A DNA stretch of 64,000 nt from Micromonospora sp. M71_S20 (GTDB taxonomy: Bacteria > Actinomycetota > Actinomycetes > Mycobacteriales > Micromonosporaceae), in assembly GCF_003664255.1 (NCBI RefSeq), contig NZ_RCCV01000001.1:1984001-2048000 (forward strand). The letters run 5' to 3'. A model generated the notes under the pieces. That model was not told the origin of the DNA and ran no database searches. It saw only the letters and a program-made list of their open reading frames with translations. The position numbers were made by a program, and so were the translations under genes. This document shows positions 1 to 8,227 of the stretch, piece by piece. The first letter of the stretch is position 1, and every line of letters starts with the position of its first letter.

Positions 1-440
1 CCGCCGGGCTGGGCGGCGGTGATGGCGGCCTCCAGTGCGACCTCGGTGGCCTCGATCAGCTTCAGGTCTGCCGGGTCGGGGGTGCCGACGACGACGGAGA
101 GCGCGGAGTCGGCGACCCAGCCGTCGATGCCGACCGCCATGTCGATGCTGAGCAGGTCACCGTCGCGCAGGACATAGTCGTGCGGCAGGCCGTGCAGCAC
201 CGCGTCGTTGACCGACAGGCACAGCACGTTGCGGAACGGGCCGCGGCCGAACGAAGGGGCGTAGTCCCAGTAGCAGGATTCGGCACCGCGCTCCTTGATC
301 CGGCGGCGGGCGTGGTGTTCGAGGTCCATCAGGTTGACGCCGACCGCGGCGACACCACCCAACTCGGCGAGCAGCTCGCCGACGAACTGGCCGGCCACCG
401 CCATCCGGTCGATCTCCTCGGCGGACTTGAGTTCGATCAC
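1..440 (-). CDS. map: Type I methionine aminopeptidase, N-terminal part
   Basis: Removes the initiator methionine from nascent cytosolic proteins. The GTG start at 438-440 has a GGGAGG ribosome site just upstream. The chain begins VIELKSAEEIDRMAVAG and contains the family block LSVNDAVLHGLP followed by DGDLLSIDMAV and DGWVADSALSVVVG. In this family the first metal-binding Asp lies in the latter segment. The gene runs off the left edge, so only about 146 residues are visible and the later metal ligands lie outside. It diverges from the XRE regulator gene at 514. A palindrome lies between them, so shared control is plausible. Actinobacteria often carry several map paralogues, so this may not be the only copy. 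Confidence 0.93.
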   Translation of the reverse strand, partial: MIELKSAEEIDRMAVAGQFVGELLAELGGVAAVGVNLMDLEHHARRRIKERGAESCYWDYAPSFGRGPFRNVLCLSVNDAVLHGLPHDYVLRDGDLLSIDMAVGIDGWVADSALSVVVGTPDPADLKLIEATEVALEAAITAAQPG

Positions 441-462
441 GACAGCCTCCCTCTCCCTGTGC

Positions 463-476
463 GGTATTTTTATACC
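463..476. promoter_or_regulatory. AT-rich palindrome between map and the XRE gene
   Basis: GGTATTTTTATACC is an inverted repeat (GGTAT/ATACC with a 4-nt spacer) and the most AT-rich stretch of the neighbourhood. It sits between two divergent starts, 23 bp upstream of the map GTG and 38 bp upstream of the regulator ATG. By position it could be the operator of the adjacent XRE protein or a promoter element of map. This is inference; no binding can be shown from sequence. Confidence 0.45.
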
Positions 477-501
477 ACGCCAGGTCGGGACGCTCCGGGG
501 G

Positions 502-507
502 TATCCT
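502..507 (+). promoter_or_regulatory. -10 element, probably leaderless XRE transcript
   Basis: TATCCT ends 6 bp before the ATG at 514. A -10 box at that distance places transcription initiation at or next to the start codon, and no Shine-Dalgarno is visible. This is the usual picture of a leaderless actinobacterial mRNA. No convincing -35 is seen. Confidence 0.45.
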
Positions 508-513
508 GCTGGC

Positions 514-780
514 ATGGTGCGCCAACCACTCACCGCCGAACAGATCGCAGCGGGCCAGCGCCTCGGAGCTGCCCTCCGGGCCGCGCGGGCCGGCCGCAGC
601 CTCGTCGAGGTGGCCCTGGCAGCCGGCATCTCCCCCGAGACGCTGCGCAAGATCGAGGCGGGCCGCCTTCCCGCACCGGCGTTCGGCACCGTGGTCGGCC
701 TCAGCCACGCCCTCGACGTCCCCCTCAGCGACCTGGCCGACGTCTGGCGGGCCGACATGCCCGTCCGCCAGGCTTCCTAG
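514..780 (+). CDS. XRE-family helix-turn-helix regulator
   Basis: A small DNA-binding protein of 88 residues consisting almost entirely of a Cro/CI-type HTH. The core runs RLGAALRAARAGRSLVEVAL, then AAGISPETLRKIEAGRLPAP, then a helix ending in SHALDVPLSDL. The start is the ATG at 514; an in-frame upstream extension to 295 would overlap the map promoter and has no ribosome site. It is divergent from map, and a palindrome at 463-476 lies in the shared promoter region. It may regulate itself and possibly map; the target is not provable here. Confidence 0.85.
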   Translation: MVRQPLTAEQIAAGQRLGAALRAARAGRSLVEVALAAGISPETLRKIEAGRLPAPAFGTVVGLSHALDVPLSDLADVWRADMPVRQAS

Positions 781-781
781 A

Positions 782-866
782 GACCGGGGTCGAGCGGCGT
801 ACCTCGAGGACGGCTTCCAGCTTGTCCATGTCCCGCGCCGTGACGTAGGTCGGCGCTGAGCCGGTG
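782..866 (-). other. Possible coding remnant next to a broken gene
   Basis: On the minus strand the short stretch PTYVTARDMDKLEAVLEVRR shows third-position GC typical of this genome, but no supported start precedes it and the frame is quickly interrupted. It may be the leftover of a gene eroded together with the frameshifted neighbour at 974-1813, or chance. I do not recognise the family. The rest of the 781-973 gap holds nothing I can support. Confidence 0.2.
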
Positions 867-973
867 GCTTCCGCCGCTGCTGATGCGGCGCCCGCCCCCG
901 GTTCGGCGAATACATGACGCCACCGATGGAGCACCGCTCGACGCCCGACCTGGAAGTGGGGCCGCGCCGGCAC

Positions 974-1813
974 TCACGCTGCGCGAGTGCCGGCGTCGGG
1001 ACGGTCGAGGCGCTCAGGCGCAGCCCAGCCCTGGGCGTACGCGGGCGGCGGGTTTCCGGCGGCGACCTTGTCGGCGATCTCCCAGAACACCTCCGGCCAG
1101 TCGCCCTCGTCGTTCATCTGGTGCAGCACCCGCCAGTTGTGGCTGCTGCGCAGGGCGTCGCCGGCCCGCTGGAGTGCGGCGTCGTCGCCGACCCGCTTCG
1201 CGCGTAGCCATTCGGCGATCCATGCGCAGCCGGCCCGGGAGGTCACCTGGGCGCCGAACTGGTAGGAGTCGTTGGTGCCGACGTCACCCGGCGCCGTGGG
1301 GTCGAAGTTCGGCGGAAGCGGCACGTCGGCGAGCACCTGGCCGCCTGCTCGGCCACCCGCCCGGGCGTGACGATCTCCGCCGGAAGCGCGGCCAGCCAGG
1401 TGCGTACGTCGACGCGGACGATGTCGGCGAGGACCCCGTCGAAGTCGTCCCGGCTCCAGCCCCCGCCGGTACGGAGTTCGACGAGACACCGTCGCGGGGG
1501 CGGAGCATGACCGCGAAGTCGTCGGAGCTGTAGCGGAACAGGTCACCCTGCCAGCCGTCGACCCGCACCGCCTTCGGAGGGCTGACGTTGCGCCGGTCGG
1601 CGTGGAAGCCCTCGTACTGTTCGGCCGGGTACCAGTTCACCTCCAACTGGCGCCCGCCGTTGCTGAACGCGATGGTGCCCTGCTGCTCGGTGAACCCGTA
1701 GACGGTGGTCACCTTCCAGCCCGGCTGGTCGATGAGCAGAGCAGCGGCTCGATGCCGTCGGCGTAGACGCGTCGGAAATGGTCCTCGTGCTCGGTCGCGG
1801 AGGTCACGTCCAT
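974..1813 (-). pseudogene. Hypothetical protein gene broken by three frameshifts
   Basis: Three minus-strand frames join into one protein of about 280 residues. It begins MDVTSATEHEDHFRRVYADG from the ATG at 1811-1813, shifts near 1738 into IDQPGWKVTTVYGFTEQQ, shifts near 1490 into LVELRTGGGWSRDDFDGVLA, and shifts near 1345 into VLADVPLPPNFDPTAPGDVG. It ends PDAGTRAA at the stop at 974. Codon third positions are GC-rich in each successive frame, which supports a single original gene. No family is recognised; there is no signal peptide or membrane segment. It is either a decayed gene or a locus with assembly errors. Confidence 0.7.
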
Positions 1814-1927
1814 CCCATGTCCGGTCGGACCCCGATCGTGACGGGCCCGGCCCGGAATGGGCCTCGATCCGTCCCCGCGAGTCGTCCCGGCCGACCGCGC
1901 CCCCGGAGAGCTGCCGCGGTCCTCCGG

Positions 1928-2290
1928 TCAGGAGCGGCCGGAGCTGATGCGGTCCAGGTGGGGCGCGAGTTCGTCGGTGATCAGCAGGTCGCGGCGGATC
2001 TCGTCGTGCGGGTAGCCGGCCCGGCCCACCATGTGCGCCGCGACGGGCGCGGTGGCGAGCTGGAAGGCGCCGACGAGCACGAGGGTGGTGATGTCCACCC
2101 CCGTACGCAGGCGCAGCGCGCAGCCGAGCAGGACGAGCAGCAGGCCGAGCACCTGGGGCTTGGCCGCCGCGTGCATCCGGGCGAGCAGGTCGGGGAAGCG
2201 CAGCAGCGCCGCCCCGGCGGCGACGCAGAGCAGCGCGCCGGCGATCAGGCAGACGCCGGCGGTGACGTCGAGGACGGCGTCGAGCGTCAC
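1928..2290 (-). CDS. mrpG: Mrp antiporter subunit G
   Basis: Small membrane subunit of the multi-subunit Na+(K+)/H+ antiporter. The 120-residue chain has three hydrophobic segments and the family block AALLRFPDLLARMHAAAKPQ followed by LGLLLVLLGCALRL. The GTG start at 2288-2290 overlaps the mrpF stop (GTGA), so the two are translationally coupled. It is the last gene of the operon. The C-terminal tail after about residue 90 is hydrophilic and cytoplasmic in appearance. Confidence 0.93.
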   Translation of the reverse strand: MTLDAVLDVTAGVCLIAGALLCVAAGAALLRFPDLLARMHAAAKPQVLGLLLVLLGCALRLRTGVDITTLVLVGAFQLATAPVAAHMVGRAGYPHDEIRRDLLITDELAPHLDRISSGRS

Positions 2291-2550
2291 TTGTCGTTCC
2301 TCCGGGCGGCGAACCGGGCGACGCTGACCGAGCCGACGAACCCGAGGATGGCGAGGACGACCAGCACGGGCAGTGCGGTCGCGTCGCGGCTGTAGGCGGC
2401 CTCGGTGGCGATGGCGGCGACGACGACGGCGAGCAGGACGTCGGTGGCGACGGCGCGGTCGAGGATGGACGGTCCGCGGATGATGCGGACGAGGGTCAGT
2501 CCGACGGCCACGGCGAGCAGCGCGGCGACGGTCACGGCGACGACGGTCAA
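2287..2550 (-). CDS. mrpF: Mrp antiporter subunit F
   Basis: An 87-residue membrane protein with three hydrophobic segments and the MnhF signature LVRIIRGPSILDRAVATDVL. The best start is a TTG at 2548-2550 that overlaps the mrpE stop as TTGA, matching the 4-bp overlaps elsewhere in this operon; a GTG five codons further in is the alternative. Its stop overlaps the mrpG GTG. MrpF is a structural subunit of the antiporter complex and has no known catalytic residues of its own. Confidence 0.9.
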   Translation of the reverse strand: MTVVAVTVAALLAVAVGLTLVRIIRGPSILDRAVATDVLLAVVVAAIATEAAYSRDATALPVLVVLAILGFVGSVSVARFAARRNDK

Positions 2551-3182
2551 CTGGGTACCCCTTCCGGGTGGGCCGGCTCCGAGGGGCCGGCGGCGTGGGG
2601 TTGCGTCACGCGGCGCAGTTCGTCGGGCGAGCCGATGGCGGCGACGATCCGCGCTTCGAGGTCGAGCACGCCCTGCCGGAACCGCTCCACCTCCTCGCGG
2701 CTGCGGACGCCGATGACGTGCACGTAGAGGGTGCCGGTCGTCCGGTCGGCCTCGATGATGAGGCTGCCGGGCACCAGGGACAGCGCCTCGGCGGTCAGCG
2801 TGAGGTTGAGGTCGGTGTTGACCCGCAGCGGCACGGCGATGATCGCGCTGAGCGGGGGATGCCCGATCCGCATCGCCAGCCAGGCGATCTGGGCGGAGGC
2901 GACCACGAGGTCCCGCAGGAACCGCACCCAGAACCGCGCGAGCGGCACAGGGCGGATCCGCCCGGCGAAGGTCACCGGCGGCAGCGGGAACACCGCCAGC
3001 AGCACGACGGAGAGCACCAGCCCGCTGATCAGGTTGGCCCAGGAGAGGGTGCCCCACAGCAGGACCCAGACGCTGGTCAGCCCGGTCACGGCGACGATCC
3101 GGTTGCGCCGGCGGGCCCTGCGCGTCAGCGGCGGGTTCGCCGGCCCGGTGGGGCCCGTCGGATTCGTCCGGTCACTGGTCAC
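2547..3182 (-). CDS. mrpE: Mrp antiporter subunit E
   Basis: A 211-residue MnhE-family membrane subunit. After a hydrophilic N-terminus of about 30 residues there are two to three membrane segments (VWVLLWGTLSWANLISGLVL). The soluble C-terminal domain contains the family features TDLNLTLTAEALSLVPGSL and LYVHVIGV. The GTG start at 3180-3182 overlaps the mrpD stop (GTGA). The long Pro-rich leader (about NPTGPTGPANPP) and the C-terminal extension after residue 190 make it longer than the roughly 160-residue firmicute homologues. Confidence 0.92.
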   Translation of the reverse strand: MTSDRTNPTGPTGPANPPLTRRARRRNRIVAVTGLTSVWVLLWGTLSWANLISGLVLSVVLLAVFPLPPVTFAGRIRPVPLARFWVRFLRDLVVASAQIAWLAMRIGHPPLSAIIAVPLRVNTDLNLTLTAEALSLVPGSLIIEADRTTGTLYVHVIGVRSREEVERFRQGVLDLEARIVAAIGSPDELRRVTQPHAAGPSEPAHPEGVPS

Positions 3183-4756
3183 GGGGCACCGTCCGGGAAC
3201 ACGGCCTCGACGTACGGGGTCCGGCGCAGCAGGTCGTCGGCGGCGTCGGTGCTGATGTCGAACAGCGGCCCGGCCACCGCGGTCAGCGCCAGGCCGAGCA
3301 CCACCAGGGCGGCGGTCGACCCGATCATCAGCCGGGGCAGCACGACGCCCGACCCCTCGGGGTCGGGTGCCCGGCGCGGCTGCTCGGCGCCGTCGGTGCG
3401 GGCGGCCCGGACGGCGTCGCCGGCGTCCGGCATGTCCGGGTGCGGGGCGCGCCAGAAGGCGAGGTTCCACACGCGGGCGATGGCGTAGAGGGTGAGCAGG
3501 CTGGTGAGCAGCCCGCCGGCGACGAGCGTCCACGCCAGCGCGCCGCCGTCGTCCACGCCGGCCTGGACGAGGCCGAGCTTGCCGAGGAAACCGGAGAACG
3601 GTGGGATGCCGGCGAGGTTGAGCGCGGGTACGAAGAACAGCACGGCCAGCAGCGGCGAGAGTCGGGCCAGCCCGCCGAGGCGGTCCAGGGCGGTGCTCCC
3701 GCCACGGCGTTCGACGAGGCCGGCGGCGAGGAACAGGGTCGTCTGGATGGTGATGTGGTGCACCACGTAGAAGATCGCCGCGGAGAGCCCGAGGGAGGTG
3801 CTCAGGCCGACGCCGAAGAGCATGTAACCGATGTGGCTGATGAGGGTGAACGACAGCAGCCGTTTGACGTCGGACTGGGCGACCGCGCCGAGGATGCCCA
3901 CCACCATCGTCAGCGCCGCCACCACCAGCAGCAGGTCGGCGGTGCGCCCGCCGGGAAAGAGCAGCGTCTCGGTGCGGATGATCGCGTACACGCCGACCTT
4001 GGTGAGCAGGCCGGCGAAGACCGCGGTGACCGGGGCCGGGGCGGTCGGGTAGCTGTCCGGAAGCCAGGCCGACAGCGGGAACACGGCCGCCTTGATGCCG
4101 AAGGCGAGCAGCAGCATCCCCTGCAACACCAGCCGCAGGTCGTCCGGCAGCGCGTCGAGCCGGTCGACGAGCTGGGCCAGGTTGAGCGTGCCGGTCGCCG
4201 CGTAGACCAGGCCGATCGCGACCAGGAAGATCAGCGACGAGAGCAGGCTGACCACGACGTACGTGGTGCCGGCCCGGATCCGGGTCTCCGTGCTGCCCAG
4301 GGTCAGCAGCACGTAGCTGGCCACCAGCAGGATCTCGAAGCCGACGTAGAGGTTGAACAGGTCGCCGGAGAGGAAGGCGTTGCACACGCCGGCGGTCAGC
4401 ACGAGGTAGGTCGGGTGGTAGACCGACAGCGGCGTCTCCTCGTTGCCGTCGGCCGTGCCCTGCCCGATCGAGTAGACCAGCACGCAGAGGGTGACGGCGG
4501 CGGAGACGACGAGCATGAGCGCGGCGAGCTGGTCGGCGACCAGGACGATGCCCAGCGGCGCCACCCAGCCGCCGACCTCGACGACCAGCGGCCCGTCGAC
4601 GGAGGAGCGGACCAGCAGCGTGGCCGCCACGGCGACGGTGGCGGCGAGGACCGTGAGGCTGACCCAGCGCTGGGCGCGGGGCCGGCCGACGAGCAGCAGC
4701 GTCAGGGCCGCGCCGAGCAGCGGCATCACCACCGGCAGGGGTACGAGCCAGGTCAT
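3179..4756 (-). CDS. mrpD: Mrp antiporter subunit D, proton-channel subunit
   Basis: A 525-residue polytopic protein of the NuoL/M/N-MnhD family with about 14 membrane segments. Visible family blocks are FNLYVGFEILLVASYVLLTL (carrying the conserved membrane Glu), KAAVFPLSAWLPDSYPTAPA and AQSDVKRLLSFTLISHIGYM. The Lys in KAAVFPLSAWLP is the conserved proton-path lysine of this family. The ATG at 4754-4756 overlaps the mrpC stop (ATGA). With MrpA it forms the presumed ion-translocating part of the complex. Confidence 0.95.
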   Translation of the reverse strand: MTWLVPLPVVMPLLGAALTLLLVGRPRAQRWVSLTVLAATVAVAATLLVRSSVDGPLVVEVGGWVAPLGIVLVADQLAALMLVVSAAVTLCVLVYSIGQGTADGNEETPLSVYHPTYLVLTAGVCNAFLSGDLFNLYVGFEILLVASYVLLTLGSTETRIRAGTTYVVVSLLSSLIFLVAIGLVYAATGTLNLAQLVDRLDALPDDLRLVLQGMLLLAFGIKAAVFPLSAWLPDSYPTAPAPVTAVFAGLLTKVGVYAIIRTETLLFPGGRTADLLLVVAALTMVVGILGAVAQSDVKRLLSFTLISHIGYMLFGVGLSTSLGLSAAIFYVVHHITIQTTLFLAAGLVERRGGSTALDRLGGLARLSPLLAVLFFVPALNLAGIPPFSGFLGKLGLVQAGVDDGGALAWTLVAGGLLTSLLTLYAIARVWNLAFWRAPHPDMPDAGDAVRAARTDGAEQPRRAPDPEGSGVVLPRLMIGSTAALVVLGLALTAVAGPLFDISTDAADDLLRRTPYVEAVFPDGAP

Positions 4757-5232
4757 CGGCCCCTCCCCGCGTCCCCGGCAGGGCTCGCCGTGGCGTCGTC
4801 GGCGGGCACGGTGACCAGGGCGACGTCACCGTCACCGTCTCCGGCGTCGGTGTCGGCGGTGCCCGGCCCCTCGTCCCGGTCGGCCAGCTCCATGATGCGG
4901 CGGTCCTCGACGTCGTCCTGCACCTCGTCGTGCCCGTTGAGGTGCCAGCTGCGGTACGCCAGGGCGAGCAGGAACGCGGTCATGCCGAGGGTGATGACGA
5001 TCGCCGTCAGCACCATGGCCTGGGGCAGCGGGTCGCTCATGTCCCCCTCTGCGGTGGTGCCGACGATCGGCGGCCCGCCGGCCTTGCCGCCGGTGAGCAG
5101 CAGGAGGTTGGCGCCGTTGCCGAGCAGGATGACGCCCATCAGCACCCGGGTGAGACTGCGTTCCAGCAGCAGCGTCACCCCGGCGGCGAAGAGGACACCG
5201 ACCACGAGGACGTAGGTCAGGTTCGGGTTCAC
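4753..5232 (-). CDS. mrpC: Mrp antiporter subunit C
   Basis: A 159-residue NuoK/MnhC-family subunit. Three membrane segments occupy roughly residues 1-105 (LTYVLVVGVLFAAGVTLLLE, then RVLMGVILLGNGANLLLLTG, then AMVLTAIVITLGMTAFLLAL). An unusually long acidic, Asp-rich cytoplasmic tail of about 45 residues follows. The GTG start at 5230-5232 overlaps the mrpA stop (GTGA). The tail (DTDAGDGDGD and neighbours) goes beyond the usual family length of about 115 residues and is of unknown use. Confidence 0.93.
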   Translation of the reverse strand: MNPNLTYVLVVGVLFAAGVTLLLERSLTRVLMGVILLGNGANLLLLTGGKAGGPPIVGTTAEGDMSDPLPQAMVLTAIVITLGMTAFLLALAYRSWHLNGHDEVQDDVEDRRIMELADRDEGPGTADTDAGDGDGDVALVTVPADDATASPAGDAGRGR

Positions 5233-8066
5233 ACCAGCTCCTTCGTCCGGTCGTCGGCCTGTTCGGTCTCGCGTTGGTCGGTCTCCTGCTGGCGGTCCAT
5301 CTCCGCGCCCAGGCTGCGCAGGATGTCCAGGACCAGGCCGACCACGATGAGGTAGACGCCGACGTCGAAGAAGACCGACGTGACGAAGTGGACGTGGCCG
5401 AGGACCGGCAGGTGCAGGTCCAGCAGGGCGCTCTGGAGGAACTCCCCGCCCAGCAGCATCGCGGCGACGCCCGTGCCGACCGCGACGAACAGCCCGGCGC
5501 CGAGCACCGCGCCGGCGTCGACGGGGGCGGCCCCGTTGAGCTCGGTGCGCCCGCCCGCCAGGTAGCGCACGGCCAGCGCGAGCCCGGCCACCAGTCCGGC
5601 GGCGAAGCCGCCGCCGGGGGCGTTGTGCCCGGAGAAGAGCAGGTAGATCGAGAAGAGCACGATGGCGTGGAACAGCAGCCGGGTGACGACCTGGAGGATT
5701 ACCGACTGCTGGCGGGTGGTGGCGCCGGTGGTGAGCCAGCGGGGCCGCGCCGACTCGGTGCGGCCGACGCCGGGGATGCCCCTGCGCAGGCCGAGATCCC
5801 GGGAGTGGCGGAAGATGAGGCTGGCCACGCCGGTGGCGGCCACCACCAGGACGGCGATCTCGCCCATGGTGTCCCAGGCCCGGATGTCGACCAGGGTCAC
5901 GTTGACGATGTTCTTGCCGCCGCCGTAGGAGACGGCCTCGTCGGGGAAGTCGACGGAGATCGGGGTGGCGATCCGCGCTCCGGCCGCGACGTACGCCATG
6001 CCGGCGGTGACCACACCCACGGCGACGCCGAGCGCGATGCGACCGCGCCGGCTGGACCGGATGGGCCGCTCGGAGAACTTGGCGGGGAGGTGGCGCAGGA
6101 CCAGCACGAACATGACGATCGTGACGGTCTCCACCAGAAACTGGGTCAGGGCCAGGTCCGGGGCGCCGTGCAGGATGAACAGCAGCGCGGTGCCGTAGCC
6201 GGCGACGCCGACGAGGATCATCGCGGTCAGTCGGCGCCGGGCGCGGGCGGCGGCCACGGCGGCCACGATCACCACCGCGGCGGCGACGGCCTGCAACGGG
6301 GTGTCCCACAGCTGGAACCGCTGCGGCCAGGGCATCCCGGCCAGCAGCGCCCCACCCGGCAAGGCGATCAACACCAGCAGGATGACGCCGAGGTAGAATG
6401 GGAGGGATCCGCGCTGGGTGGCGCCGGTCAGCTCCACCGCGAGCCGGTCCACCCCGCCGATGAGCCGGTCGTAGACCGCGGCCCCGTCGAAGGGCAGTCG
6501 GGCCGCCGCGCCCAGCCGCCCCCGGTGCCGCAGGAGGAACAGCCCCACACCGCCGGCGACCGCCAGCGCCGACAGGCCCAGCGCCAGGGTCGGCCCGTGC
6601 CACAGCGCGAGGTGGTAGCCGGGCTCGGCGCTCGGGTACAGGTCCGCGTACGGGGCGAGGACCTTGTCGACGGCGGGCGCGAAGAGCCCCGCCGCCAGGC
6701 CTGCGGCGGCGAGCACGACGGCCGGCGCGAGGAAGGGCCACCGGACCGGCCGGGCCTGGGTGGCGGGCACGTCGCCTTTGGTGGCGAACGCGCCCCAGAC
6801 GAAGCGCAGCGTGTACGCCACGGTCAGCGCCGAGCCGAGCACCACGCCGGCGAGCACCAAAAGGTCGGCGGTGCCGCCGTGCAGGAACGCCTCGACCGCC
6901 GCCTCCTTGGCGACGAATCCGGCCAGCGGCGGGAGGCCGGCCATGGAGGCCGCCGCGAGGCCGGCCACCGCCGCGAGCGCCGGCGCCCGCCGCCCGAGGC
7001 CGCTGAGTTCGCGCAGGTCACGGGTGCCGGCAACGTGGTCGACGACCCCGACGACGAGGAACAGGGTGGACTTGAACAGCGCGTGGGCCAGCACCATCGC
7101 CGCGCCGGCCAGCGCGGTGTCGCGGGTGCCGGCGCCGAGGACCACCATCAGCAGGCCGAGCTGACTGACCGTGCCGTAGGCCAGCAGCAGCTTCAGGTCG
7201 GCCTGCCGCAGTGCCGCCCAGCCGCCGAGGAACATGGTGATCAGCCCGCCGGCCAGCAGCACCGGCCGCCACGGCGTGACCCCGACCACGGCCGGCCCCA
7301 TCAGCGCGACGAGGAACACACCGGCTTTGACCATCGCGGCGGCGTGCAGGTAGGCGCTGACCGGGGTGGGCGCGGCCATCGCGCCGGGCAGCCAGAAGCT
7401 GAAGGGGAAGATCGCCGACTTGCTCAGCGCGCCGAGCAGGATCAGCACCAGGGCCACGGCCAGGTAGCCGCCGCCGGGCAGGTCCGTGGCGATCTCGGAC
7501 CAGCGGTAGGTGCCGGCGTGCTGCCCGAGCATGACGAACCCGGCGAGCATCGCCAGGCCGCCCAGGGTGGTAACCAGCAGCGCCTGCATGGCGGCCCGCC
7601 GGCTGGCTCGTCTGGTGGGGTCGCTGCCGATCAGCAGGTAGGAGAGGACGGTCGTCAGCTCCCAGAACACGTACAGCAGCAGCAGGTCGTCGGAGACCAC
7701 CAGGCCGAGCATCGCCCCGGCGAAGGCGACGAAGACGGCCGCGAAGCGGCCCAGGCCCGGGTCGTCGGAGCGGAAGTAGCGGGCGCTGTAGGCGAGCACC
7801 AACGCCCCGACCCCGCCGACGAGCACCACCATCAGCCAGGCCAGGGTGCCCATCCGCAGGGCGATCTCCAGGCCGAGCTGTGGGACCCAGGTGACCGTCT
7901 CGACGACCGGGGTGCCGGAGCGGACCGTCCCGGTCCGGGTCAGCGCCCAGACCAGGGTCGCGGCCGGGGCCAGGGCCACCAGGTAGAGGGCCCGTCGCCC
8001 CCAGATACGTATCAGTCCCGGGGCGATCACGGCTGCGAGTGCGTGGACCGCCACCAGAACCAGCAC
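5229..8066 (-). CDS. mrpA: Mrp antiporter subunit A with fused MrpB domain
   Basis: First gene of the operon, 945 residues. Residues about 1-480 are a NuoL-like proton-translocating module with LYVFWELTTVLSYLLIGSDP, KSAIFPFSFWLPGAMAAPTP and a LKLLLAYGTVSQLGLLMV block. Residues about 600-720 form the MrpA-specific module (FILHGAPDLALTQFLVETVT). Residues about 790-920 are an MnhB domain (FSIYLLFSGHNAPGGGFAAG). The A-B fusion explains why no separate mrpB exists. The GTG start at 8064-8066 has GGGGAGGG upstream. A palindrome covering a TAGGGT -10 lies just 5' of it. Confidence 0.95.
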   Translation of the reverse strand: MLVLVAVHALAAVIAPGLIRIWGRRALYLVALAPAATLVWALTRTGTVRSGTPVVETVTWVPQLGLEIALRMGTLAWLMVVLVGGVGALVLAYSARYFRSDDPGLGRFAAVFVAFAGAMLGLVVSDDLLLLYVFWELTTVLSYLLIGSDPTRRASRRAAMQALLVTTLGGLAMLAGFVMLGQHAGTYRWSEIATDLPGGGYLAVALVLILLGALSKSAIFPFSFWLPGAMAAPTPVSAYLHAAAMVKAGVFLVALMGPAVVGVTPWRPVLLAGGLITMFLGGWAALRQADLKLLLAYGTVSQLGLLMVVLGAGTRDTALAGAAMVLAHALFKSTLFLVVGVVDHVAGTRDLRELSGLGRRAPALAAVAGLAAASMAGLPPLAGFVAKEAAVEAFLHGGTADLLVLAGVVLGSALTVAYTLRFVWGAFATKGDVPATQARPVRWPFLAPAVVLAAAGLAAGLFAPAVDKVLAPYADLYPSAEPGYHLALWHGPTLALGLSALAVAGGVGLFLLRHRGRLGAAARLPFDGAAVYDRLIGGVDRLAVELTGATQRGSLPFYLGVILLVLIALPGGALLAGMPWPQRFQLWDTPLQAVAAAVVIVAAVAAARARRRLTAMILVGVAGYGTALLFILHGAPDLALTQFLVETVTIVMFVLVLRHLPAKFSERPIRSSRRGRIALGVAVGVVTAGMAYVAAGARIATPISVDFPDEAVSYGGGKNIVNVTLVDIRAWDTMGEIAVLVVAATGVASLIFRHSRDLGLRRGIPGVGRTESARPRWLTTGATTRQQSVILQVVTRLLFHAIVLFSIYLLFSGHNAPGGGFAAGLVAGLALAVRYLAGGRTELNGAAPVDAGAVLGAGLFVAVGTGVAAMLLGGEFLQSALLDLHLPVLGHVHFVTSVFFDVGVYLIVVGLVLDILRSLGAEMDRQQETDQRETEQADDRTKELV

Positions 8067-8089
8067 ATACCCTCCCCAGAGTTCGACAG

Positions 8090-8111
8090 CCGGTTAGCCA
8101 ACCCTAACCGG
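8090..8111 (-). promoter_or_regulatory. Promoter and inverted repeat upstream of the mrp operon
   Basis: CCGGTTAG and CTAACCGG form a perfect 8-bp inverted repeat with a 6-nt spacer, 24-45 bp upstream of the mrpA start. Read on the minus strand, the first arm contains TAGGGT, a canonical actinobacterial -10. An operator overlapping the promoter would allow a repressor to control the whole mrp operon. No candidate regulator is adjacent. Confidence 0.45.
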
Positions 8112-8227
8112 TAAGGAGCGAATCTGCATATTGGCGATACCGGGCTGGTGGCTCACCCGCGCCCGCCGACCGGTCGTCGACCACGACCGACGACGTCAGA
8201 GATCGAAGACGACGGATGGGCGGGACG

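Noticed and set aside
2547..4835. One long frame that would fuse mrpE to an N-terminal extension of over 500 residues
   Set aside because: The extension is antiframe to mrpD; the GTGA overlap at 3179-3182 gives the normal MrpE start.
5274..8114. A 946-codon open frame on the plus strand antisense to mrpA
   Set aside because: Its product is Gln/Gly/Arg/Asp-rich without domains, a usual antisense artefact of GC-rich codon bias; mrpA on the other strand has clear family motifs.
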